This document shows, one piece after another, positions 12,301-23,403 of a stretch of 64,000 nucleotides of DNA. Positions within the stretch are counted from its first letter, which is position 1, and the number at the start of each line of letters is the position of its first letter. The translations under genes and the position numbers were made by a program. The stretch covers positions 3,658,001 to 3,722,000 of the forward strand of contig CM082594.2 of NCBI GenBank assembly GCA_040954595.2, given 5' to 3'. Under the pieces are notes generated by a model. The model did no database searches and had not been told where the DNA came from. It saw only the letters and a program-made list of their open reading frames with translations. This DNA is from Balanoglossus misakiensis (lineage: Eukaryota; Hemichordata).

Positions 12301-14954
12301 GATTAATTTCGATTAAGATTAAAAATAGTAGCCATGTGCTACGTCATTTGTATAAACATGATAGTAAATTAATATTCTGTCATTTGTTTTCTTTGATTTC
12401 CTAGTAATAATGAAATTGCTTATCTATAAAGTTTAAATGAAGATCAAATCAATACAAACAATTGAAATAATTGATTTTCCAGCATTAATCAACTTTCAGC
12501 CAGACGATGCAATCATAAAAAACAATAAAACATTCTATATAGATTTGGATAATTAAATTTACGTCATTTATTTCAATTTTGCATGAAAATGATTTATTGC
12601 ACAACTACAATGAATAGCAGGCCTAAATATTGTTTTTTCTATTACGTGCAATAGTGTGTCTGTTTAAGTTGGTCGTGTGGGAGTCAACGGCCTTGTAGCA
12701 AAGACTTTAATTGGAACCGAATTAAGCCTCTGATGACTGTATACACGTTGGATTCCCTGTCGTTCATTCTGTGCACACAATCCTGTTCTCGGTTGCTCTG
12801 TTGGGTAATTATATGAAACCTTTGTGTGTGTGTGTGCCTGAACAAGACAATATTAGTGTTGACATGGGAACCTGTAGTCACGTGGTGCATCACTTGATAT
12901 AACCTTCAAGATGTCTTCAAAAGAAATCTCCCCTTTTCAAAATTCCCTTTTAATCTTGATATTGTCACATGTAATAAGTTTTGTTTAATCGTTATGATTT
13001 TTTTGCGGGTTTGTTTGAATAAAACGGAAGGGTCAATTTGCTTTGTTGTTGAGATTAGTCTGTGGAGTGTTTTGTTTCCAAAAATGGCTTAAAGTTAATA
13101 GGCTGCCATATTGGGGCAGGGTTGCTCACTCTTTTCGAACTATCTTCAACAGCTTCTTGGTATGCCATTTTGATTTTATACAGCATGGTTTTGATTGCCT
13201 TCCAATTTGCTTTTGAGATTATCATGGATGGCTATGAATTGATTATACCGTCCTTGTAAAAACAAACATAATATTCGGTCTTGTACCTTATCTCTACCTT
13301 GACTATTACACCTTGTAAACTGTTTAATGAAACACACACATGTCTTCAGGAGCGTTATAATGTAGATCAATATAACTCCAAAAGTGAAAAGTCAAGTCTT
13401 ATAGGCGATATGTCCTTAGTCGATTCCATTCAGTATTTCCATCATGACGTTTTAATAGAAAAAGGAGCAGATGTGTTGTATATTGCACTTTTTTCGAAAA
13501 CAAAGAATTGCACAGAAAGAACCGGAATTATAGAAGCTTTCTGCACTGTGTGCTTTTTTATTAGCGACATTTGACATTTATTGAGAAGCTCCAATTTTCC
13601 ATGTGAAATGCATTGATAAACCTTTTAAGAATACTCCCATTAATAAAAAATACTTTATCAATATTTTAATGCCACTTTATTGTTGAAAAGTAATTTATGT
13701 TTAGATAACTCCTGTCCGCCCAAGGATGGCGATCAATGCAGAAATCCGTGTATTGTCGTTTCGAATCAAAGACTGGGGACACGTTAACCTAATTTTGTCC
13801 CTATATACAATGGGATACGAAATGGATACACACAGAAAGGCTACTCGTGTATATTTATACTATCTCGCGGTGAACGATACCATCTTTACAGTGAAAGATG
13901 CACGTCATAGAGGAAGTGAAAATTGTTTTATGTTGCGCTCGTAAATTCTGCAATGTACATGTACTGTATAACATCAATGCACTCATCTCATTCTCAAACC
14001 TGTATTGACGTGAAACGTCCGTTTTCATACGAGCGTAGAAGATGACCAGTTGACCTGACCAGACTTCAGAAATCGCATTACAGTTATTTATCGACTTCGA
14101 GTTGAGTTTATTTATTCTCTCTGTGCGCGGCTACTGTGAAACAGCTTACGCTATAAACATGCCACGTAGTTGACATTTCCACCTTTCGCATAGACACATC
14201 GCGGGAACACGCATTCATTCGACAGGTAGTGTAGCTGATGTAGTAATTTGACTTCAGCGCCATGCTGGGTTTCGCTCTCCGCACAAAGCTACGTCGCTCC
14301 GTGCTTTCAATTACTTTATTTGGTCACCCCTACCGTAAGAGCCTCGGGCTGTATTCTGAAAGGCTTGTATTCGAAAAACCCGACGGGTTATCCCAGCAGA
14401 TCTTGACATTCAATTCACGAGTTTTGTTTCCATGGCAAATTTAATGGGCCATCAAATTCCGTCCATTCTGCCTGCCCGCCTAGGCGTGTGGCTTAGCTCG
14501 CATGTGGGGTTCATTGTATTCGATGGTTTGGATGAGTTCCGTCGGCATGCAATAGCAATGTACAGCAAGATTCGTGCACAAAAACTTCTCTCTCTCACGA
14601 TGCACAATTGTGATGTCTACTCTGTTCACCACCGTGATTCCTTTTAATACCATAACAAAGTTTTGAGTCAAAGAAACCTCGCGACTGCATTAATTTACAT
14701 GTAGTGAATATTGACATTGATTTCACAACTTGTCAACTATCCCTTGTCTTAAATAGTCAGGCGAGATGAGAAAAAGCAAGTCCCATATTCAGGGTGATAT
14801 TGAAGAAGCGGGACGAAATTTTCATCAAATACATCAAGCTGGTGCCCAGGTTATAGTTATTTTAGCATTCGATAGGGTTGCCGTATTTTGCCGTGAAAAA
14901 TTACCTTTTCTGACTTACTACGCCAACAGGGTCAAATGAAAAATTTCATCAAAG

Positions 14955-14956
<2 letters not shown>
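9387..14956. other. non-coding stretch, AT-rich core
   Basis: No gene recognised. The region 12280-12660 is strikingly AT-rich, with many TAATTA/ATTAAT homeodomain-type cores. A (GT)n run lies at about 12825-12838. An X-box-like ATTGCCATGGTAAC lies at 11325-11338. Open frames at 13062-13259 and 13281-13574 have hydrophobic or mixed content, but no domain or splice context. Confidence 0.35.
11325..11338. promoter_or_regulatory. RFX X-box-like site, one mismatch
   Basis: ATTGCCATGGTAAC differs from the X-box GTTGCCATGGTAAC only at the first base. Both half-sites are otherwise intact. Confidence 0.3.
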
Positions 14957-14985
<29 letters not shown>

Positions 14986-14986
14986 C
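14957..14986. repeat. (CAT)n microsatellite
   Basis: About ten CAT/ATC trinucleotides, ending in AACACCACC. The same unit makes the larger arrays at 33684 and 34153. Confidence 0.95.
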
Positions 14987-16848
14987 ACCACCATTATGGA
15001 TTCAGAGGAACACCAAACAGATTTCTGTTCAGCGTTCTCGTTAACACAAAAAACCTTGTCCGACCGCTGTTCACAAAATGACAATTAATCTCAATGGTTT
15101 GTGAAATTCCCCTATCAGAGCTTTCAACAGCTGCCACAACAGCTGTAACAGAAGTTTCAAACGTCGGCACTAGACAGGAAAAAAGGCCAAGATGACCTGT
15201 TTCTCCAGTCATAATCAGACTCTACAGGGGCTTGCCACAGAGAGAAGCGAACCACATTTGAATGGCAGCGTTATGTAGTATTTATGAGTACTTCATCAGC
15301 GTGTAACTTAATTTACGAGAAAGGACAAGTGTTTGCGCTGGGTCAACATGATTAGAATGAAGAGCGACAAGATTTGTTGGTCGAGAGCTCGTATACTTGG
15401 AGAGAACTGCCCATTAACTTCATTACAGCTTACTCTAGACCCTTAGTTACTTTACGGCCATTGCTCTCAGCACACTAATTCGATTATGTTATTTCTTGAT
15501 CGAAATCAGCAGTCCACCGTTGGTACTTTCCCCGCAAGCACTTCAGCGACTCATTATGGGCACTTTCTCAAAAGAAAAAGAGAGATTGTGCTTTTCAATT
15601 TAACTAGTTTTTTGTTTGCTTTTTGTGACATATTTTACTAATGGAACGTGAAAAAAGGCGTAACAATACTTGCCCTTTCAGTTTTAATTCGAAGTGAAGG
15701 ATTCCTCGAAAATGTTTTTTTTTTTAACGTTCGCCTATCTTTTGACGTGCATGTTCAGTTATGCGCTCCATTTAATACAGAATAACCCTGTTTACACTTG
15801 TGATAAGTTTTCGCCAGGAGTTATTCCTACGAGACTGAAATATGTTGTGTTTTGTCCTCCTATCTAATTGTCATTCTGGTTGGTCTCGTGTCAGAGAGGT
15901 AAATAACCCAGATGATGGAAACGATGATCTGAATCCTGACTTATTTAAAGTATCATGGATTGATCTCTTGTAAGGGTGAACGTTTCATCAGACTAACCAC
16001 TTCGTAGTGTACTGATATTAGCGCCTCAAAGCCACAGTCCTATTTAATCTGTTATTTAACTCCGTGGAGGTACTCCCAATATTCATACGGGTGTGTGTGA
16101 CCTAAGATCAAAAGATTAACCCATATACACTCCAAAACTTCACCCATTGTTAGAAATGTCTAATCCTAATTTTGAGATATCTTCATTTCGTTTTAAGTTG
16201 TTGTGTAGCATGTGAACGTTTTTCACAAGCATTGGCACATGTCCTATTTTTCGATTAATGTTTAGGTTTTTTCTGTGAAAATCCATGTTAGGGACTTTTC
16301 TTGAAAAAGTGTCCCATCCGGGCGGGCAAATACCTTTTATGGAAGTACCCCCCAGGTATTTAACACTGCCAGAATGCATAACTTATTCTAAATTTATCTA
16401 GTAATTAATTTAAGCTTACACCCGCTACAGGTCATTTATGTCAACGCCCTAGCATTTGATGAAGGATTCTTCAGGCATTCACAAGCTCACGCAAAATTAA
16501 CTTCTCACCGCAAGCCTGATTAATATTTAAGACCAACATGGCTACACTCTCATTTATCAGAAATTAACTTTGCGCCTATTGTGTTGGCAACGTGTCTACC
16601 TTTAAGACGTTCATGTTAGTGAACCCATAGGCATTCCAATATAGTCGAAATGGCATTTTCAAAATTACCATGATTTCATTACAATGAACCATTACCACTA
16701 TAATGACGTTGAATACATAAGTTAACATTTCGTTGAGCGTTTGTGCAATGTATGTATTTTCCATGTAACTGCGCACTGGCAGAATATTTTGCTGTGCACC
16801 AAACTATGTTATTTGTGCACTCAGCTTCGCGTATCCTCGTACTAAAGA

Positions 16849-16881
16849 GGACAGACAGACAGATAGACAGACAGACAGACA
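16849..16881. repeat. (GACA)n microsatellite
   Basis: About eight GACA tetramers, one of them GATA. Confidence 0.93.
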
Positions 16882-19101
16882 TTGTTTCGCTCCAGGGGCA
16901 TTACATGTCTTACAAACCAGGTTAGATGTATTACAATCGTGTCCTGTCGACGTCAAATCTATCAGCTAAACGCTTAAATACCTAGACGCGCGAATCGTTT
17001 CATCGAGATAAATGATTCGATTACGTCAATATATGGGGACACGGTACAATGAATGATTTCGGTTTGCCGTACCTTTTCTACAATCTTAGCAAAATCTACC
17101 TTTAGCTTTTGACAGCTAACGACTGTCTCGGAACCACTTCACCTGTACGTTACATTGCAGCTCTGCTTTAGTCTTCGTCTGAGACATGCCACATGCATAA
17201 TAAGGACACATTTCCGACCATATTAGAATTTATTACAGTACCGAAAAGAATGTTTGAGTTCTTTGTTACATTTTTTTAATTTTAAAATTCTTTATAAGAA
17301 TCACCGAAAGCTATTAGGGAAGAACTAGAATTCTTTTTTCGGGAGTGAGGACATCTATTTTAAGCGCCCTTTGACCTCCTTTTTTCACACACTCGATTTC
17401 GTAATTTATCAAGTATCTCCTATTATTGGCCTAGATGGAGGTAAAGCATTTATCTGAAAAATACTTTCTTATGCAGCCCACTAATATAACTCCTTTCGAT
17501 TTGGTTTCATATTATCGAGACAGAGTCAGATTTAGTCATTTTGTTTCACGTTACTTTCTGAATCAGTTAGAGAACATCACATCTTACATGTGAGTATACA
17601 AATTTAATGATGGAGCAATTTCCGGTATGTGCACTTGTCGTTAACTTCCGGTATGTCAAATCGTCTAAGAATTTACATGTACGTCTAGAAGGAGAATGGG
17701 CATGAGCTATGCTAATTCGGCGAAAGCAAGTGTATTTTCCAACTTTACGGAACTTGAGTAGAGTAAAAAAATAACTAATGTTAGCAAAACATTAATGAAT
17801 AATGAAACAATGTATAAACATACGTATTGGCATTTTGCGATTTATGTTGTTTGGATTGTGAAAGCACAAAATAAGTTTTGTGCGATTTGTTTTTCAAAAT
17901 CACATCTGGGATGGATTAGGAAACATTGATTTCCATCCATCGGGGAGTTTATAACCTTTGATTTATGGATTATTGTGTTCATTCAAAACTAAATGATTTA
18001 ACCAAGGACGGTCATGAGGTTTTTAAAGTACTTATTGCGGTAATGGACCTACTCAACAAAACATTTGTTGAATCCCACTGATATTCCGAGGATGTAAGCG
18101 ATTTCTGCAAGCCAATCCCAGCACTATATACAACATTTATCTGTCACTCCTTGATTGCAAGGATATATACAGGTAACTTTGGTCTATGGACGAAAACGGA
18201 CCATTAAATATTCGGCGTCGTGAGTTGGGCAATTTCTTTGTAGACAACGCTTGGAAATGGGGTAGCCGTTGGACATTCCCGCTTCCAGACAAATTCATCT
18301 CCTACGTGACTGTGCAACACGAATGGGTCATAATGCCGTATAAATCACGTGTTCAGTTCCCGTTTTGTTGGATATTACAGCCCCGGGGAGCAATATTCCA
18401 CAATGCAATTGATTGCGTATTTTCTCCATTGCCATGATGAACGAGGCAATTTTCATGACTGAGTAAAAACCTGTAAGTTTTAAAAAATCCATGACTGCAG
18501 AAATATCTAGCAAAAGCGACTGGAGGCCAGTAGGTACACAGTCAATTAATGAGGCCTATGTCTGCAAGGACTTAGTGTGAAATAAGCAAAACTTCATAAC
18601 TCTTTAGCTGGAAAAAATGATTTCATTAAAATCCTGGTTTTAATCAGTGCGACGGATTAAACGAGCCAAATCACTTTAAATTAGTTTACATGTCGTACGT
18701 GGGTATGTCCCCAGGAAATAACATATTCCCGGCGAAGTGGCTGGCAAGTTTACTCCAATGCGAATAAATTGTCTCCCAAGACATTATATGACGAAGAAAC
18801 ATAATGAGGGTGCACTTAACGTTGTACGATCAGTAAAATGATACTTTCAGTTTCCTCGGAGTGCGAGTTATAAATTTGCCCGACTGCAATTCGAATTTTC
18901 AATCACGAGATAATGTGTGGTAGAGTGATGAAACGCCAAAGAAAACGTCAAACAAAATCCATAGTGGAAATGAATGATAACGTAGCTGTCTTGAAATCTT
19001 AATGATCTACAACTGAACGAACGTTGTCTTGGAATACTCATACAATGCAAGGATTGTTTGCAATATTCGGACATAACCAGAATGGGATTTTGAGCAGTTG
19101 A

Positions 19102-19112
19102 GGGGGGGGGGG
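19102..19112. repeat. poly(G) tract of 11
   Basis: Uninterrupted run of 11 G. It is one of five long G or C runs in the window. Confidence 0.95.
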
Positions 19113-19352
19113 CTTGCTTGATCACAGAAGTCAGATGGATCACATTAGACGTGGCAGCAGTGGAGACGATTTATCTGGCAAATCACTGTACAATTCTGTA
19201 GAGAGAGACAACGGTCCCTTTGATTCAATACACTTTCATCCTTAACGAGATCTGCCATCGTAGGAGTCAACAGACTCTATCATTTTATCACGACGAGTAG
19301 GTATACGACGATCCGACGATTCTCTCTCGGGGACACGGAGTACGCATTAAAG

Positions 19353-19505
19353 ATGGCGGCGGCGAGAGGCAGACTAACAGACTCGAACGACAACCTCCTC
19401 CGGCAATTCTGTTTCCGGTACTTGGAAAGCACGAAAGTAACAACCGCGATGCAAAACAGAGAAAATAGTCGGCCTCATATTGCGTTAAATTTTGAACGAA
19501 AGTAA
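19353..19505 (+). CDS. possible first coding exon, unknown protein
   Basis: ATG at 19353 lies in AAAGATGGCGGCGGC. This gives a strong Kozak context (A at -3, G at +4) and also a match to the YY1 site AAGATGGCGGC, which overlaps start codons of many TATA-less animal genes. The frame runs 50 codons to TAA, beginning MAAARGRLTDSNDNLLRQFC and continuing FRYLESTK. The Ala-rich polar start and GC-rich codons differ from the AT-rich surroundings. A usable donor (AAA|GTAACA) after codon 28 (end 19436) would give an exon of MAAAR...LESTK; a weaker GTACTT donor lies slightly earlier. I do not recognise the protein. It could instead be a YY1 site with a chance frame. Confidence 0.3.
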   Translation: MAAARGRLTDSNDNLLRQFCFRYLESTKVTTAMQNRENSRPHIALNFERK

Positions 19506-22500
19506 CATGGTTATGTATGGCATTGTCCAAGTATATTTGATCAGTATGAGCCCTTTTGACCAAGGTCATTAGGGCAAACGGTCTCCTGTCGAGAAATCAC
19601 GTTGTCCCATACATTGCGAAACCAGTCGTGAACTGAAAGTGAAGTACTTTTCATGGAAAATCTGTTAACCCATAGACTACTGTCTGTGCATCAATACATA
19701 ATGATCTTGTTGTCAAAATATCCGAAAACCAATTTCTTCAATAGACGAATCCTTATCTAAACTATAAAGACATTTTCTTTGTATACCCAAAATTGGAATG
19801 TCCTTCATTCATACTCTTCAAATAGCGATGTCTGGAAATGTTCTCCTCCATTCAAAGAAAATATGACCGTGACGAGTAAATTACTGGGCAATTTTTTGTT
19901 TCGTTTGACGGACGAAATGAAGTGTCGAATCGTATACAATGTACGCCTGCAGTGTGAGTGTGAGTATGCACCATAGTCACTGTTGGGGACACGTACTTTC
20001 AACATTACGATAGACATGCATCGCCAACAGCTTGCGCACTCACCTGCACGTGTTAAACAATGTGAAGAATGAAATCAACAGACTAAACAGAGCCCGCTAA
20101 GTCGTGCTGTAGAGGCAATATTTAGTTGAAATATGCCCCCGTATGGCCTACGGCGGCCATGTACGCGACGTTGTATATTATTCATGCTGATTAGGGATTT
20201 CTTTGCTCGTGAACAACGCGTGTCAAACGGAACGATGAATGAATTAATTATTGAAGCAAACGGGATCTTCGCTCGTGTGTGAGACCAATACTTCGGCTTC
20301 AGGTGACCTTTGTTGCGGTGCCACCGAGACAAGTCATTTCCTGTTTATGCAAATTAGTGAGTGATTGCAGAGCGCCAATGTCCCGCAGCAGTAACCTATA
20401 AGTACGCGTATGAGTGATCATGCTTGCGAAAATGGCAAACCATACGACTCCCCCAGGAGAATAAATATCAGAATGACTGCTGATATAGGTCAGTTGTGCC
20501 AATAATTGAAAACTGGATTTATTTTGGTTTGGCATGCTCAGCCCTTCATTTATTCGCAGCAGGTTAAACTAACCGACTTCTAATTCCAGAAGATTCGCCA
20601 GACTACAGGTGTATTCTTAAATCTGACCAAACGAACAAATCGGGTTTTACGGGAAGAAGGTAGCACCTGCTCAGCCAATCAGTAAGATCGTGTGAAAGGC
20701 AAGTTCAAGGCATGGATGTCGATTTCATCCAGCCGTACACTGCCGAACCATCGCCCGACCTTTCGCAAAAGACTAGTCGGCTAAAAGCCTATATAAACGT
20801 CTAAATATTTTACCTTTAAACATTAGCTGCATAAAAATTACATTTCAAGATTTTGACTCGGGGGGAAAGTATAATGACAAATGTTTAATGCGTGAGATGT
20901 TTCTTGTCAAATCAATGTGGCGTGTAAGTGTTTAAATTTCGCTGTAAGCTATCAAATACGTTTTTTTTTGTCTTACATGTGATATTTTCCCGGATAATGT
21001 AAGTGGGGATATTGTGCAAAATTTGTGTCTTTTGAAGTTTCACGTGACAGATCCACATTTAAGAAACCAGATTTCCTTGGTTGAGTTTCGGTTGCTGTGA
21101 ACCACCAAATCCCTTAGATCATGTTTGTTAATGGCTCTCGGGATCAGAGTCTGCCAACGTTTCCGAGGGCTATCCCATATGGTTTATTAAGCTTTAAGCA
21201 CGTGTATCGTCAATGTGCAGAGTTGAATTCAAGGTACATGTACTCATATGTGGGTCTGTCTGTATATCTCCAATGTGTACTTTGTCGAGGAAAGGATTTA
21301 GGGACCAATATTTTCCCATAGGTGATTACTAATATATTCCCTTGACTGGTACTTGGTATGTCTTAGTTTGAACATTGACGAAAATCTGATAAAAAAACTG
21401 GGTTTATAGAAAGTCTCCCGCGGATAAGCCTACTACGAAATTGATGTTTTTGCTGTGGCCCACGAAAACAACCGCAAAACTCACGTTGGTCCCATTGCTT
21501 AGTATTTATTACGTATAGCTTTAGCAAATTGCGATAACTCATATGACCATACAAGTACATTTTTTCTTTCCACGAAATCAAGCGTCACCGGTGATAACAT
21601 CTCTCGAACAGTGTAACTTGTTCCCCCAACGCTCGAATCGAATCGGTTTGATCTCAGCTGACCTTTTTCCGGGAGCACAGATATCCGGGCTAACCTTCAG
21701 TTATTGCTATGATTTGTTGCCTGGAGTATATGGGGAAGGAGGGATTTTACCTGAAAGGGGGGGGGGGGTAAGTAATATTGCTTTTAAACAACACTTATAA
21801 GCACTACGGCTGGTGGAAGACAATTATTCTTATCAACAGTGGTAAGAAACTGGTGATAAAATATCAACACATTGAACGAATTCTGATAACGTTATTGTAC
21901 ATGTACAAAGGAACTAAACGTTTATTATGGTTTGGGCGAATGCGAGTAAAGCATGGCGGTTTTAACGGTCAGTTTCACATCCATGATAATAACGTTAACT
22001 AGGAAATCATCGACAGATTTTACGCTTTAAAACTATACAGAATACATCTTGGTTCAATCCTGAACTCGAAGTCATTCAGCTGATTTCTCATGGTCGGTAT
22101 AGGATTTAAAAGGTCAATAATTTAGTATTGCCGCCGGAAAAGTGTGAAACATCTTCTAGACTTGTAGATGCGCTAACCATGACATGCCCCTAATACGCGA
22201 TTTGGACTCCGTGGTATCGTAGCCGAGTCGGAGGCGTTTGACACGGAGCCATTAAGAATCTCCATACGGCAGAATTCATTATAGCTGACACCATGTCTTT
22301 CCACAAAGACAGGTAACTGCCTGTGGCAGCGACATTATCCCGGAGAGAGATTTTCACAATCTCAACGCCGAAGGGAGCGCTGTCAATGTGTCATCGCCAG
22401 AAACTAATATCCAGACGACTGCACTTGACAGCGTTACTTCTCTGTTCTGTATTCAGTTTTCAGGATTATTTTGATCCGCTGAAAACATGGGAAATATATG

Positions 22501-23148
22501 TCCGATAAAGCCAAAAGCATACTATAGCAAATGGGGCAGGAATAACGAGGACGCAATCGAGGAATAATTCTTTGCCTGAAGGTTCGTAATTCGATCGCAT
22601 GTATAAAATGACATAGATGCAAATTTCCCCAGTTATCACCCAATTAAAAATAAATAACAAAAAAGTTAAACCCTTTAGACTTATGCACATAGTGGACATA
22701 TTTTTTGCAACACGGAAACTAAGCTTACTATAATATGCTTTTAATTTTTGACCTTCTGGATTATATTATTCGCGGAAGGTATTCTGAAACTGACTACCAG
22801 CTGTGTGGCGTCTGTGATATGAATACAAAACAGTTTGTCATGATGTCGCCGGTCGGTTTTGCCACACTGACTTTGTGCAGTCGAATCATCATCACGGAAA
22901 TATCTTGATAAATAATTTGCACCCAATGATCTGGATACTTCCGCTTTACTAATTTGCTTCGAGTGAACGTGCACCTTCTTCGAGTGTGTAATTAACTGGA
23001 TGTTGAGCATCACTCGGAAATGGGGAAGGCGACAGACCGTGGTTTTAACACTTTAGGAAAATCGTACGGGAAACGAAAGATGCCTCAGGGCTGTCCTGTT
23101 AAAGTTTGTCACGTGGTATCCTCGTTATTTTTTCGCAGATTGCCACGG
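19506..23148. other. non-coding stretch, no gene seen
   Basis: No recognisable gene. A TATATAAA-type box lies at 20790. A run of 12 G (21757-21768) is followed directly by GTAAGTAAT, a donor-like string. A tRNA-like A box occurs at about 22216 but without a B box. Confidence 0.35.
21757..21768. repeat. poly(G) tract of 12
   Basis: Uninterrupted run of 12 G followed directly by TAAGTAAT. Confidence 0.95.
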
Positions 23149-23403
23149 AATTTCTGATAAACCGACGGAAAGTTTAGTGACCGTCTGATCTTTGTTGCAG
23201 ACAAGTGTCAGATAAGCTCTGGAGACCATGGGAAGCAGAAATAATTGTACCAAGAGCAAATGACCCAACTTGAAATGTCGACAGACAGTTGCCCGCAGAG
23301 TCACCAAACTTTCCGACGATTTATCTGAAATTCTTGGTAAACTTCTTTCTGCTTCCCATTGGTATATGGTTTCCAGAGATCCTGACACTGGTCTGCAATA
23401 AAG
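23149..23403. repeat. rearranged inverted duplication of a ~105-bp unit
   Basis: Two blocks occur on the left and again, reverse-complemented, on the right. Block 1 (23149-23181) matches the complement of 23300-23332 at 29 of 33 positions. Block 2 (about 23191-23255) matches the complement of about 23333-23403 with a 7-base indel. Shared strings include GGGAAGCAGAAA and TTGCAGAC. The left order is 1-2 and the right order, read on the minus strand, is 2-1. The pair is therefore not a simple hairpin but looks like out-of-phase pieces of a tandem unit in opposite orientations. The 44 bases between them are unique. Confidence 0.85.

Larger units (their letters stand above)
14987..19340. other. 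non-coding stretch, no gene seen
   Basis: No recognisable gene. A short (GACA)n array lies at 16849-16881 and a run of 11 G at 19102-19112. The other open frames (for example 16140-16379, 18186-18437) show no domain signature. Confidence 0.35.

Noticed and set aside
13478-13496. miR-92-like TATTGCACTT string
   Set aside because: Similarity ends after ten bases and no fold-back arm is present.
3972-20803. Identical 14-mer TATATAAACGTCTA at 3972 and 20790
   Set aside because: Several identical 14-mers are expected by chance in 64 kb and the flanks do not align.
22207-22260. tRNA-Ser/Leu-like A box (TAGCCGAGTCGG)
   Set aside because: No B box GGTTCRANNC at a tRNA distance and no acceptor stem; chance or very old relic.
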